Origin: Vespula vulgaris
Lineage: Eukaryota; Arthropoda; Insecta; Hymenoptera; Vespidae
Direction of reading: 5' to 3'
NCBI RefSeq assembly: GCF_905475345.1
Contig: NC_066596.1
Location: 1,981,001 to 2,045,000 of the forward strand
DNA length: 64,000 nucleotides
Below are positions 1 through 13,352 of this stretch, piece after piece (position 1 is the stretch's first letter; every line of letters begins with the position of its first letter). Both the position numbers and the translations under genes were made by a program. A model generated the notes under the pieces. The model was not told the origin of the DNA and searched no databases. It saw only the letters and a list, made by a program, of their open reading frames with translations.

Positions 1-325
1 AGAAAATATATTGTGTATGCAACCATTATCTTTTTTTATAATCTTTAGTCCCTAATTAAAAACTCATCTTAAAATATGTAAAAGAATTTGTATAAAAGTA
101 ACATGATAAAAAAAATGAGGGAGCATAAAAATGAGGTATAAGTGGACGTATGAAGTTAATTTAATGAAATGATTAGCTGCCGATTGTTTTTTTTTTTTAC
201 TGCAAGAGATAATACTATATATCTAAAATAAATTCATAAAAAAATTTGTGGTTTTATAAAAAATTTTAAATATTCATCCATATTTATCTCATATTTGCTC
301 CATATTATATTCGTTATAACATACC
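1..325. other. 3' flank of arrow/LRP6
   Basis: This AT-rich stretch lies just downstream of the arrow stop codon and probably holds its 3' UTR. No ORF or RNA gene is visible. An ATTAAA-type poly(A) signal may lie on the minus strand near position 160. This is inference, because no transcript evidence is available. Confidence 0.5.
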
Positions 326-3300
326 TTATGGAACTGGTGATGGTGGTGGTGGTAGTGGACTGAAATATGTCGATGATCGAGAACTAGGCGATGGTGGACA
401 ACTCATAGCTGCATCGCTATGATAGATGGATCTCGGTGTAGGAGGTGGAGGAAATGGTTCACTTTCGTAACGATACCGAGCAGGGTAGTTACTATCTGAT
501 TCATCGCAAACATCAGTACTGCAAGGAGTTGGAGGTGGTGGTTGATTTATACTTCTGTAATATCTATATGGTTTGTATCTAGAAGCATTACTGCTTGAAC
601 ATCTTGTAGAATTTGCTGTTGTGGCTGGACTAGGTGGAGGATTAAGCGTTTCTTGAGGATATCCACCAGTGGAACTGCCCCTGGTTGAACTAGATGCACC
701 TATAATAAGTAAATATATTTATCATATGTGAAATATTCTTGATACATATTAAATAATTTACATACCTGTTATATGACTACGATCATAACTAGATCCAATA
801 CTGCTTCCATTTAATGCAGACATTCTTACAGCTTCTACATCAGTTTTGAGATCTTTTCTACCATTTTTTTGTGCTAATATTGGCTTAACAACTCTATTTG
901 GTTTTGGTGAAAGTGGATCACCAGCAGAATCATGTAAAATATTTGGTACATCTTCATTACTACCGAACTTTTTACGATAATAACAAAAGCCTAAAACTAT
1001 AGCAATAATTGCAGCTATCATTATAACTACTGTGATAACATATGGACTTTTGGTTGGTTCTGTACCAGAACCAGAAGATTGGCTTTGATCAGTAGTAGGT
1101 GTACATGTTTGAGGTATTTCATCGCTTCCATCTGCACAATCATCCCAACCATTACAAAGTGCAGTTTCAGAAATACACACGCCACTTCCGATACATTGAA
1201 ATTGTCCAGTTCTACAGCAATGTGCTTCATCAAGACCATCATGGCATTGTGGTGTACCGTCACATACCCACGAAATATCTTTATATAAATAGAAATATTT
1301 ATTTTAATATTATGCGATTCAGAAGATTAAAATAATTAACAACTCAAGTATTTCTTACCGATGCAATGACCACTTTGACATCTAAATTGATTGTGATTAC
1401 ATGCTGGACAACCCAACTCATCACTTCCATCAGAACAATCCCTTTGACCATCACATTTCCAAATAGCTGGAATACAATCTTTATCGACTGTAGAACTTGA
1501 AGCAGCGCATGTAAAATGATCGTCACCGCACGCTGGTGCGGCTCTACACGTACGCTCATCATCGGACAAAACTAAGTATTCAGGACAAGAACAAATCGGT
1601 GAAGTTGTACCAATACAAAAATGTGAACAGCCGCCATAATCGTGAAAAGGACTGCAAACGTGTGATTCCATTACATGATCTTCTGGTGTTCTGACAGTTA
1701 TTAAGTCTGTTAAGGAACGATTCATAAGAACCTTTTTTCCAATGCCTGATTTTTTATTTACTCTTTCCAATGCTTGCATTTCGCGATCAAACCAATAAAG
1801 ATAATCATATAGAACAGACAAGTGAGTAGCAACGCCTTGTCCAGTTGATACTAATATTCTTTTATTATTACCATTAAAATCAGAAAATTCGATTTGTTTA
1901 CCATGAGCCCAATATACTATATTTGCTACAGTATCAACTGTTAGACTAGTTGGTTGTTCAAGATCAGATGCTATTATCACTCTTTGTTTTCCATCCATTT
2001 TACTTTGTAACAATTTCATTTTGTCTCCTATATCTATCCAAAACAAAAGTCTTTTTTCCGGATGTACAGCTATATTTCTTGGTTTTTCTCCTTCGCCCTT
2101 TACAACTACTCCTAAGGCAGAACCATTATCCAGTCTAGTAACATTAATTGCATCATTTGTAGCACAAGACCAGAAAAGTAATCTTCCAAGTGGATCTAAT
2201 GCTAAATCAAATGGATGTCCTGATCCGCCAGATATCACTACACTAGCATGAGTTCTGTTATCAAGAGTCTTTCTTATAGATAAATTGCGCCCATCTATCC
2301 AATATACATGTTGTGTAATTGGATCGAATTCTATAGAACGAACATTCTTTAATCCTTGTACGCGCATTACTATATCTGGACAATCCGTACTATCTGGCAA
2401 AAAGCGACCCATTATGTTACGAAGGCTATATATCATGAAGTGTCTCGGTGCTGAAAAAAATTAATTAATATATCAACAAAAACTATAAGGTAACAAATGT
2501 TCGTTTCTATGAATCAACTTTTTATATAGATAGAAATAAATTAATGAAGTAATAATAATTTATAAATTTACCAATACAAGTTCTGTTATCAACTGCAAGA
2601 TTATAGTGTGTAGGACAAGAACATTTGTATGAAGTTGATGGACCACCATCTTCTCCAGGTAAAGCAATACAAAGATGACTGCAGTCTCCATTATTAACTG
2701 CGCATGGATTCCAACCCGACTGCCGTGATGCATGAAAGACTAACAGATCTGTCACTGATTCTAATTTATTGTGTATTTTAGTTCTATTAGCTCCTGTCGT
2801 TTTATTTGCTCTTTCAATATCACCAATATTCCAATCAGTCCAATAAATATAATCCTGATATTGGGTAATACTAAATGGATATACTATGTCTTTTGTAATA
2901 ATAGGCTTTCTTTTTCTAGCTTGTAAATCATAACTATCAATTGCTGGTGTGAACAGATCTGCCCAATAAAGTTTACGAGCTGCATGATCTATGGTAAGGC
3001 CATTAGCTCGACCGATATAAGCTAATATTACTTGACGATTAGATCCATCTAATCTTGCACGTTCGATACTACCGGAATTACCCCATTCAGCCCAATACAT
3101 GTGACTGAAAAATTTAATAAACCTGAATATTAGTAATATAAAAATCATTAAGGAATGAAAATTATTTTTGGATGTTTCTTAAGTAGATATAAAATACTAT
3201 AAAATATTAATTTATTATTAAGAAAGATAATTACAATTACCCTCTTTCAGGATCAAGAGCCAAACATGCGGGTTCGATTATATCTTGCCATATAAGCACC

Positions 3301-5896
3301 CGTCTACTACATCCTTTAAATCGTACCATTTCAATCCTATGTGTACCAGTATCGCTCCAATATAAATTATGAGCAATCCAATCAATAGCTAAACTTTCAG
3401 GAGTTTCTAATCCAAGATCTACAACTCTTTCTACATCAGAACCATTTATAAAAGCACGTGTTATAGCTTTTACTTTTACATCCGTCCAATAAATACGATT
3501 GTCTCTCAAATCAAAATCCAGAGAACTGAAATTAATAGATGAACAATAAGTTATACTGACATAATTATATTTCTAATTTAAATAAAATGAATATTAATGT
3601 TCAAAAAAGAAATTTTTAAGGTAATATTTTCCAATATCAATATTAGAGAAATCAATTTAGTATAATAATACTGCAATGATAAATAAAATATTACCTTGCA
3701 TCTTTAACACCTGTAACAGGTATAATATTATCATTATTAGCATTTTCAATACTAACGCGTCCAATATTTTCTTTTTTTGCAAACAACAGAAAAGCATCTG
3801 GTATTACACAGGTATGTTTATCTTTTGTAAGTTCATATCCAATTTGACAAGCACATACGTATTTATCAGGTCTATTTAAACATAAGTGACTACAACCACC
3901 ATTGTTATGCGCACAAGGACTTGTGCCATTTATTTGGCCAAGATGTATAGCTTTCAATCCCATTACATTTGGAACTGGTTCAACAATAACTTCTCTTTCA
4001 CCACCAGTAAGCTTATGAGCTCTATCAATACTACGTCGTTGCCAGTCAGTCCAATAAAGGAAATCGCCCAATAAACTAAGTCCAAATAAATGAGGCAGAT
4101 TATCAGTAATAACTTCACGTCTATCAGTGCCATCCATATTGCAAACTTCTATTTTATCTGTTTTAGCATCACACCAATAAATCTTTTTTCTTTCCAAATC
4201 TAATGCAATACCATTCGGCCAAACAATGTCTTTTGTAATTAAAATTATTCTTTCACTGCCATCCAAATTGCTGCGTTCTATCTTTGGTCGTTTTTCATTC
4301 CAGTCAGTCCAGAACATCCATCCAAGTTCAGGAGCTACAGCTATAGCTCTAGGTTCTATCAGATCTTCATTAATAAGAACCTTTCTGCTAGTGCCATTTA
4401 AACGAGCGACTTCAATTCTATCAGTACCTGTATCAGTCCAATACAAATTACGTGCTAACCAATCTATAGCAATTCCATCTGGATTTGCTACTTCTGTTGT
4501 AACAATATTTTCTTGACCTGATCCATCAAGATAAGCTCTTCTAATGGCAAAAGCCTCTTCATCTGTCCAATATAGCATCTCATCTACTGGATCAAAGTCT
4601 ACTGCAATTGCATGTTTAATATCACTTAATGGTAAAACAAAATTTGTGTAATCAGGAGAATCAAGGGATATTTTACAAATCTCATTTCTTTGAACTATGA
4701 GAAGCAACTCTTCTGGTCTTTCAGCACAAGTAAAATTATCTAAAAGTTTTACACCCGTTGGACAAGCACATGTATATCCAGGATCCTTTGTGCTTAGCAA
4801 GCATAAATGGGAACAGTTACCATTGTTTTGTCTGCATGGATGATCTCCATATGGTTGTCTTCTTGCATCCCAAACTTCTATGTCTCCTGGTATATATTCT
4901 CCATGGAATAACTCCCTAGGATGTGCTTGCATTTGTCGCACATCATGTGCATGCACACACCATGTTTTCCAATCTGTCCAATAAAGTCTATTATCAAAAT
5001 ACGTGACTGCAAATGGATAATCTAAGCCTTGACTGATAACTTTTCTTCTATTTTTGCCATAATAATCCATAACAGCAATAAATTTCAATCTACCATCTGC
5101 CCAAAATACTAACTCATTCTCATAATCAACTGTAAGTCCATTTGGCCAGAATATATCATCAGAAACAATGACTTCACGAGTAGTTGGATCTCCATTCATT
5201 GCCGCTCTTTCTATCTTTGGTATATCTCCCCAGTCAGTCCAAAAAAGTATACTTTTCATAGGTGCAAGTGCAACTGCACGAGGTTGATAAATATCAGTCC
5301 AAAAAAGAACTTTTCTATGTTGTCCATCAATACTAGTCACTTCAATTCTATTTTTTTCTCCATCTGTCCAATAAAGTTTACCGGTATACCAATCACATGC
5401 CAAACCATCCGGAGATATCAAACTTGAATTTACCACTGTCATTTTTTCACCTGTATATGTACCATTTGAAGGGACACATTGTATCATTTCTAAACCACTA
5501 TCAGACCAACACACTAAACCACGTTCATAATAAAAATCCAGAGCAGCACCTTCAGATAAATCTTTGACAATAGTATAAACTTTATTTGCTCGTGAGACAT
5601 TAGCCATTCTTATATCCTTATGAGTAGCAAAAAGTAATGTAGGTGAGCCTATAAAAAGAGATTATTATAAATGTATATTTCATTACAAAGTATATGTACG
5701 TGTGTGTGTGTGTGTGTACAACGCAGAAATATACATTTTTATTTTATTATTCGTGTACGTTTTGTATGTATGTCTATGCTTATATACACGTAAATGTGAA
5801 AGTTATTTATACGTTTTCAAACTTACCATAGCAAAGGCTAATGCTACTGCACAAAAACCAAGCAGCTAGGATGCTTTGAAAATTTTCTAAAGCCAT
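326..5896 (-). CDS. arr: arrow / LRP5-6 Wnt co-receptor, 7 exons, 1606 aa
   Basis: Exons (minus): 5896-5827, 5648-3695, 3525-3241, 3104-2572, 2450-1359, 1278-766, 699-326. All junctions are in phase. Residues 1-23 form a signal peptide. Four YWTD beta-propellers follow, each closed by an EGF module with a CSHLC or CSHFC core. Then come three LDLR-A repeats (the first contains CDGQRDCSDGSDE), a transmembrane helix near 1389-1410, and a tail of about 195 aa. Exon 7 encodes five Pro-rich PPP(S/T)P or PPSP motifs, the sites that in LRP6 are phosphorylated by GSK3 and CK1 to recruit Axin. The length matches human LRP6 (about 1613 aa). In this family Frizzled-LRP6 binds Wnt at the plasma membrane to stabilise beta-catenin. 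The terminal motif ends PPPPSPVP and lacks the usual following Ser. The gene is divergent from BRAP. Confidence 0.97.
5699..5717. repeat. (GT)n microsatellite in arrow intron 1
   Basis: A short run of about nine GT dinucleotides lies within the first intron of arrow, between the signal-peptide exon and the large propeller exon. Confidence 0.8.
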
Positions 5897-6835
5897 CCTA
5901 GGACTTGAGATAAACGTTTACCTCGCACATTCTGATTATGATAATTTTCACCTAAACTCCGGGCGAGAACACGTATTTGATACTTCGATAGTTTGTAATT
6001 ATTTCAAATAATGCCATTACAAATTACTATAATGTCTACGCATTTCAATTTTTTTCTTCTACGAAAAAACGGTCATTAATACACAATGCCATGTTTAAAT
6101 ACACTGTATACAATTCGAACCATTGTCTCGAGCCAGCCAAGCTTCTTTTCATCAGAACTAATCTTGATTTCCAGCTAAGCGATGATCATCCATTTTCTTT
6201 GAAAAACAAGCTTTACGTATTTCCAGTAACTGCAGAATTTTTTATGAAGGAGCATTTACATTGAATCTCTTATTTTAAGATATTCAACAATAAATTGATT
6301 CATGGAATATATGTCCGTTAAAATATAAACAATATGTAAATTTTAAAGATAACATTAATGATTGAAATATTAAATAAATTTGGATTAACACATTTTCATT
6401 GTAATTTTAAGGAACGTTTAAAACTACAAGATCATTGTCAGTTTATATAAGCCAATCAAAATACAAGTAGCTCTCTACTGCGATATCTTGAAAATAAATA
6501 AATAATTGTGAAATTAGCTATTAATTTAATACAACTTTCGATTTATTGACAGTACCTGAAGATTACTATCTACAAATTTATAATTCAATTTCAGTTGAAA
6601 AATTATATGGACCTTTATAGAAATCATTACATATCTGAAAAAATCGTAAAAATCAATTTTCTTTATTTTTTTCTTGAACTCTCGATTGAATATACTTTAG
6701 ATAATTTATAGTTGTCAATAAATTTTTATATTTTATTTGACGTAAGTTACTATTTTATATATGCCGCCAAAACAAATTGTAACAGAGCACCATCTGTGAA
6801 GTATTTAACGTATTATTTTCAGTCAACTTTATTTG

Positions 6836-6878
<43 letters not shown>

Positions 6879-7052
6879 TTAGCAACTTTATAAAGCAGCT
6901 GATCCACACGGTACATTCAATTTTGTATTTCAAGTAAAGTTTTATTGTAGGTTTTTTGAGATAGGTCGTGTTAAATATTTTCTAATTTGAAAAATAATGG
7001 AGGAAGGATAATATTTATCAACGGTTGTAAGCAATAAATTTAGATATGTGTA
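5897..7052. promoter_or_regulatory. Divergent intergenic region between arrow and BRAP
   Basis: This 1.16-kb region must contain the 5' UTRs and promoters of both flanking genes, which point away from each other. It is AT-rich with no credible ORF. A pure (AT)n tract of about 36 bp lies at about 6839-6874. No TATA box could be assigned with confidence. The regulatory role is inferred from position only. Confidence 0.55.
6839..6874. repeat. (AT)18 microsatellite
   Basis: Uninterrupted AT dinucleotides, about 180 bp upstream of the BRAP start codon. Confidence 0.95.
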
Positions 7053-9284
7053 ATGAGTTCTCCAATCGTCCTGGTTTCGCTTTGCGTTATTCGCATTGAA
7101 ATTGTTAATCCAAATCAGGAAGAAACAATTAGTAAGTTTAGACGAATTTAATATTTATATGTACTTTCCATAGTTTTTAAGTAAATTTCAGTAAATTGTT
7201 TCTGATGCATTTGAGTATACATATGTATCTTTGTTTTAATTCATTGATTTATAGGTACAATGGCTGCTAGAAAAATGAGAGGACGTAGAGAACCAAGAGA
7301 TATTACTTTAGAAAACTACTCGTGTACTACTGAAAGACCATCTCCTTTTTTATCTTCTCAAGGATCTAGTAAACCACATTTATTACCAAGAGCAAATTCT
7401 GAAGAAACTTCGTTTACTACATGTACTTCTGTATCAACTTCTGAAGGTGCAGAAATAATTGGGGCTACAGCTTGTTCACAATCTGATCAAATAAATTTTA
7501 TTTCTGGAAATCCATTTGTGGAAGTTACTAAAGGAATATTACATCTTTTTAAAGAAGAGTGAGTAACACATGCAAATTAGAAAAAAAAAATATTTTTGAT
7601 CAAATGATTTATATTTGTTAAATTATCTACATAGAAAATATTTATTTTTTCTCTCTTTTGTTTAGTGAATTAACTGAAATGCATAATGCAGCGGATCGCA
7701 GTCATACCATATGTATGTTGTCAGTTCCAGCAACAATGACTTGTCATGATCTTTTAACATTCACAGCAGCTTGTCATCAAGATATTCAGCACGTCAGAAT
7801 TTTGCGGGATGGTAATCCAAATCAATACATGGCTTTAATTACATTTCGTTCTTCGGTAAATAATGTCATATAGTAATTAAGTCTTACAGATTCTTAATTA
7901 AACAAAAATAATCATTTTCTTTTTTTTGCATATATTTAGAGTGCAGCTAGTGAATTTTATGAAACTTTCAATGGTGCACCTTATAATTCTTTGGAACCTG
8001 ATGTAGTATGTCATCTGGTGTTTGTGTCAAAAGTTGAAGTAGGAGATAATGGTATGCCCCTAACAGGTCATACAGAATTGCCTTCATGCTCTGTTTGTTT
8101 AGAAAGAATGGATGAAAGTGTGGATGGTATATTAACTATATTATGCAATCATACATTTCATTCAAGTTGCCTTGTAAAGTGGGGTGATACATCATGTCCA
8201 ATTTGTCGTTATGCTCAAACACCAGAACCACTTGCAGACAGTCACTGCATGGAATGTGGTATGCATTCTTTGAATATATATAAAATTATGTAAAAAATAT
8301 TTATATTTTCTTATCATATTTGTTTAAAATTAATGAATTATATACTATTATATCATATGCTTTCCTACAGCTGCAGGAACAAGTAATGAAGCCTTATGGA
8401 TTTGTTTAATATGTGGTCACATTGGATGTTCTCGTTATCATCAGGGACATGCATTTGAACACTATCGTGATACTCACCATTGTTATGCAATGCAATTAGG
8501 CAACAATCGTGTTTGGGATTATGTTGGTGATAATTTTGTTCATCGTTTATTACAAGATAAAGATGGCAAGATGGTGGAGGGAGGACAAACAGCAACAAAA
8601 AATGAAGGTGCAGCTATGGAAGAGAAAGTTGATTCAGTTCAGTTAGAATTTACGTATTTATTGACATCTCAGCTTGAAACACAGCGGCAATATTTTGAAG
8701 AAAAGTTTAATCGACTAGAACAACGTTCTTTATCAGAGACTACAGAATTAAGAGAAAAGTTAGGTCATTTAATGGAAGAAAATACACACTTTAAGGTATT
8801 ACACAAAATTATCTTAATAAAATTTACTTAAAAAGTATTATTATTACATAGCACTTAACTAAATTTTTATTACTTATCCATCTTAATACATACATTTTAG
8901 GAGCAGTTTACATCACTTAACAAAGAAAAACAATCTTTGGAAAAACGCCTACAACATACTACGACTAAATTAGCACAAGTTCAATCTGAACTAAAAGAGG
9001 AAAAGGAATTAAGATCATCTCTTCAAATCAACCAGACAACATGGCAAACAAAATATAAAGAATTACAAGAAGAACTATCAGAATTAAAAACTACAAAAGA
9101 ATCTGAAATAAGAGACTTACAAGAACAAGTACGAGATTTTATGTTCTACTTTGAAGCTCAAAAACAAATTGAAAATTCTGCAAATAGAGATGAGATAGCT
9201 GCCGGTCAAATAGTTATTGCACCAAGTCCTAGTGGAAGTAAAGTGAAAGGTTCTCGTTCTTCAAAAGGTCACAAAAGGCATTAA
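7053..9284 (+). CDS. BRAP: BRCA1-associated protein (BRAP/IMP) E3 ligase, 6 exons, 566 aa
   Basis: Exons: 7053-7131, 7255-7558, 7666-7855, 7940-8258, 8371-8795, 8901-9284. The first exon (MSSPIVLVSLCVIRIEI) aligns with the N terminus of animal BRAP, which fixes the start. An RRM-like BRAP2 domain lies at about 105-215 (core HTICMLSVPATMTCHDLL). A RING finger begins at C241 (CSVCLERMD, LCNHTFHSSCL, CPIC). A UBP-type zinc finger follows at about 293-360 (CMEC, CLICGHIGCSRY, HQGHAFEH). A long coiled coil spans about 395-520, and the C terminus is basic. In animals BRAP is a cytoplasmic Ras-responsive ubiquitin ligase that binds KSR and dampens Raf-MEK scaffolding, and it also retains NLS cargo. 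Nothing essential is missing, and the length is close to human (592 aa). Confidence 0.96.
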
Positions 9285-9839
9285 TATTATCATGAAAAAA
9301 ATTGTAACATTATTTATCACTAGAATACAAGCGCAAGGTGTGATTATTTAATAAGTAAGATTAAATATATTATATTTGTAAATGAAATCTGAATTTAGGC
9401 TATCAAATGAAATAATAATTTAATAAAAAACCCATTCAGTTATACGTGTTATTTAATACAAATATAAATGTGCCAATAAAATTTTGTTATAAGTTGTCTA
9501 ATTTTTATTTATTTAATATATACGATGAGCTAATTAATACTGTTCATCACCTTTTGCTCCAAGCATGTGTGACTTCAGCGACAGATATGGACAAATTATG
9601 AACTACAAGCACAAGCGGGAAACTGGTCTATAAGCTTATGTATGTCTTACTCGCACTTAATATAACTATTGCAGTAATCTCTAATGAATACGACACAGCA
9701 TCAGTACGCATTTATTTTACTATATAAATCAATAAAAGATAATAATTATGATTAATATGAAAATTAGTAAAACCACGAAAAAAAATAATGCTGAAAATTT
9801 TACTACTTCATAATATTGTTCATATAATATCGGTCGTCA
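9285..9839. other. 3' UTR/flank of BRAP
   Basis: AT-rich sequence downstream of the BRAP stop codon, with at least two AATAAA hexamers. No other gene is visible before the repeat block begins near 9840. Confidence 0.5.
9475..9480 (+). promoter_or_regulatory. Poly(A) signal candidate, BRAP
   Basis: AATAAA about 190 nt after the stop codon. Another AATAAA lies at 9422-9427. Which one is used cannot be decided from sequence. Confidence 0.45.
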
Positions 9840-10652
9840 AACACGTGGGTGTTTTCTCTATCAATTGCGTACGGAAAAAAAGAGATATAGCCATAATAAA
9901 GATTATATGCTGATTAAAGAGGTTTCTTTAATTTCAATGTAAAAATCTCACGATGATTTGGTCTTTAATTATCTAATCTGGAACAGAAAAAGAATTAAAG
10001 AAGAAGAGATTATGTAAATTATATATAAAGAGCGAATTACATCCATAAACTTTCTTGTAAAAATTTCATTTCACGAAAATCGGTCCTTCGATGATCGATC
10101 GATCGACGATATAATATGAAACAGAAAAAAGTAAAAGAATAAGAGAAAAGAAAAAAGAAAAAAGAGAAGAGGGAAAGAAAAGAAAAAGAGAAAAGAAGAA
10201 AGAAACACGAAATGTGTGCGTTAAAAAGATGGAACTCAGAACGATGGTTAAGCATCTCGAAGATCGTTTCACTCGATGAAAATAAGAGTACTATAATTGA
10301 GTTCGATTTTTCTTTAGTGAAAGAAAGAAATCTGCCTAAAGCCACATTCGAGGACCACTCCCAAGGGTCCCACCAGAAGCTAATAATTAATGAAAGTTAA
10401 AAATAGTAATTAATATAATTAATAAAAGAATACAATTAATAAAAGTAGATAAGAATAAATAGGAATGACATAAGTGCGACAGAAAAGTTTTCTGTGCGTT
10501 CTCTTAGAAAATTAATTTAGAATTTTGATATATTCAACTTATTTATCTGTGGAAATATAACTAACAATTTAAAGTGTAATTAATCTGATATATAATTTAT
10601 ATTAAACAGAAAAAAGATTTTGGAAAAACATTGAAATATGCAGCCTTTCGCC

Positions 10653-10747
10653 CGGTAGTACTTGCGTTATATGAGTACATATATAATTTAGTAACAAATT
10701 TTAAATATAATCAAGACATAGATTTCGATATTTCGCAAGTACTACCG
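10653..10747 (+). repeat. Hairpin I, repeat unit 2
   Basis: Arms 10653-10666 and 10734-10747 are perfectly complementary over 14 bp (left arm CGGTAGTACTTGCG), separated by a 67-nt AT-rich loop. Confidence 0.85.
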
Positions 10748-11622
10748 ACCCAGGTCCCACCGCGTGGAGGTAGCTGCATCTGGGGACCCACGAGCTAACG
10801 GGGACTCTACTCTCTAAGATTCGCGAGACCGGCGTGAACAAATAAAACGAAGTCCCCGGTAGGACTTTTACTCGCGCTCGGACACTCACGTGAGCGTCCG
10901 AATGACTCTACTCAAAAATACGCATTACCGGCGTAATCTATTCTATATTTTAAGCAAATAAAACCAAGTCCACGGTAGGACATTTAATCGCGCCCGAGAA
11001 CACCACGCCTGTGCCCACCGACACACGCGAGAGTGTTCTTTCTATCCTACCCGTATTCGCGTCTAACAATCGAATATGAACCAAACCATTCGACGATACA
11101 TCGGACCTGCGCCGATGTATCGAAATCCGTGAAGATGAGGAGAAGAAGTAGAGAAAGAGAAGTAAAGAGAAAGCCGGAACATGCGCGCATGTGAAAACCA
11201 TAGAACTCAAAAGAAAAGAAAGGAAGGATATCCAGAAGGTGCAAGGAAATACCTGCAGATGTGAAAAAGGTGAGACTGAAGAGAAAAGATAGGCATAGAA
11301 AAGAAAAGAAGAGAAAAGATGAATCTGATCAAAATTAGAGTAAGAAAATCGAACTGGATTTTTCGGTACTGAAAGAAGGATACCCGCACAGAAGCCCACA
11401 CCCATGAGCTCTACCCATGGGTCCCACTCGATAGAAACTATAATAATTAATCTCTAATAATTATTTCAATTATTAAATAGCAGTGCTGTTCGATAAATAT
11501 GAATTTACTGCTGAATATACGGAAAGAGTAAGAGAGAATGAAAAATGTCTATCCTTCGATGTTCAATTTGGAATTACACAGAAGAAATTTTAGAGAAGTC
11601 TTGAAGAACGCAGCCATTCGCT

Positions 11623-11671
11623 CGGTAATACTTGCAGTCTATGAGTTTCCGATGTATCACAAGTACTTCCG
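11623..11671 (+). repeat. Hairpin I, repeat unit 3 (decayed)
   Basis: The equivalent arms at 11623-11636 and 11658-11671 pair at only about 10 of 14 positions. Confidence 0.7.
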
Positions 11672-11941
11672 ACCCAGGTCCCACCACGTGGAGGTTGCTG
11701 CACCTTGGGACCCACGGGCTAACGGGGAATCTACTCTAAAATCCGCGAACCGAGATGCCTTTCCGCTTCGGGAGCTTCGGGCTTCTCAGCAAACTGGAGA
11801 TGTATAAAACCCCGCTTACAGATTGCTCCACTGTCCACACCGTCGGCTTCAAACATCTCGAGACACGACCGGTCGTGTCTGTATTTCGATATTTCAAAGA
11901 ACAAAACGAAGTCCTCGGTAGGACTAAATCTCGCGACCGCG

Positions 11942-11981
11942 AACACCCAAGCGCGTGCCGGCCGTCACGCGCGTAAGTGTT
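11942..11981 (+). repeat. GC-rich hairpin III, repeat unit 3
   Basis: Arms 11942-11957 and 11966-11981 pair at 13 of 16 positions around the 8-nt loop CCGGCCGT. An AGTCC..GGACT mini-hairpin lies just upstream. Confidence 0.75.
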
Positions 11982-12996
11982 TTCCCTATCATTCGCGTAC
12001 GGAAGCAAGGAGACATACCCTTCCTGCATATAATAAAGATTATATACAGAGAGGTTCCTTTAACTTCCGTGTAAAAATCCCACGATGATAGGTCCAGCGA
12101 TCACCTAGCTTGAAACAGAAAAAGAATAAAACAAAAAAGATAATTATATGCAAAAATAATATGCAATATTATATGGAAAAAGCCGTTTATATATAAATAT
12201 ACATTTAAAATCAAAATACAATTAAATAATAATATTAATAATTAATAAATAAATTAATGATTAAATAAAATAAAATAAAAAAAACAAATATACAATTAAA
12301 ACTTCCCTGTAAAAATTAATTTCACGATGATCGGTCCTTCGATGATCTAACCTGAAACAGAGAAAGAATATAAAAAGAAATGAATATATAAGCAAAAATT
12401 AAAAAGATAATAAAAATTAAATATAAAAGCAAAAATTATATGCAAAATTATATATAAAAACTTTCCTGTAAAAATTTATTTTCACGATGATCCGCCGTCC
12501 CTCGATGATCGGTCTCTCAATAGTCTAACCTGAAACAGAAAAAAGTAAAAGAATAAGAGAAAAGAAAAAAGAACAAAGAGAAGAGGAAAAGAAAAGAAAA
12601 GGAAAAACGAAGAAAAGAAAAACGGAACATGTCCGAGAGAAAGATAGAACTCGGAACAATGGATAAGTATCTCGAAGATCATTTCACTAGGCAAAATTCA
12701 GAGTATGAATGAGTTTAATTTTAATAAATGAGTTTAATTTTATTCCTAACGAGAGAACGAAACCCGCCTAAGGCCCACACCCGAGGGCCCCTCCCAAGGG
12801 TCCCACCCGAGAGAAGCTAAAATAATTAATCTCGAATGATTGTTTCAACTATTACATAGCTATGCGTTTCAATGAATAGAAATGACTGTGAATTTATTGC
12901 TGAATGTATCGAAGATGTTAGAAATAATGTGAAATATAATTTGGAATTACATAGAAAAGATTTTGGAAAATTCTTTAAAATATGCAGTCATTTGCT

Positions 12997-13046
12997 CGGT
13001 AATACTTGTATCCCATAAAATTTCGATGTATCTACAAGTATCACCG
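12997..13046 (+). repeat. Hairpin I, repeat unit 4
   Basis: Arms 12997-13010 (CGGTAATACTTGTA) and 13033-13046 (TACAAGTATCACCG) pair at 13 of 14 positions. Confidence 0.85.
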
Positions 13047-13312
13047 ACCCAGGTCCCACCGCGTGGAGGTTGCTGCACTTTGGGACCCACGGGCTAACGG
13101 GGAATCTACTCTAAAATCCGCGAACCGAGATGCCTTTCCGCTTCGGGAGCTTCGAGCTTCTCAGCAAACTGGAGATGTATAAAACCCCGCTTACAGAAAG
13201 CTCCACCGTCCACACCGTCGGCTTCAGACATCTCGAGACACGACCGGTCGTGTCTATTTCGATTTCAAAAATCAAAGCGTAGTCCTCGGTAGGACTTAAT
13301 CTCGCGTTCGCG

Positions 13313-13352
13313 AACACCCACGCGCGTGCCGGCCGTCACGCGCGTGAGTGTT
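13313..13352 (+). repeat. GC-rich hairpin III, repeat unit 4
   Basis: Left arm AACACCCACGCGCGTG and right arm CACGCGCGTGAGTGTT pair at 15 of 16 positions around the loop CCGGCCGT. It is strikingly GC-rich in an otherwise AT-rich unit. Confidence 0.85.
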
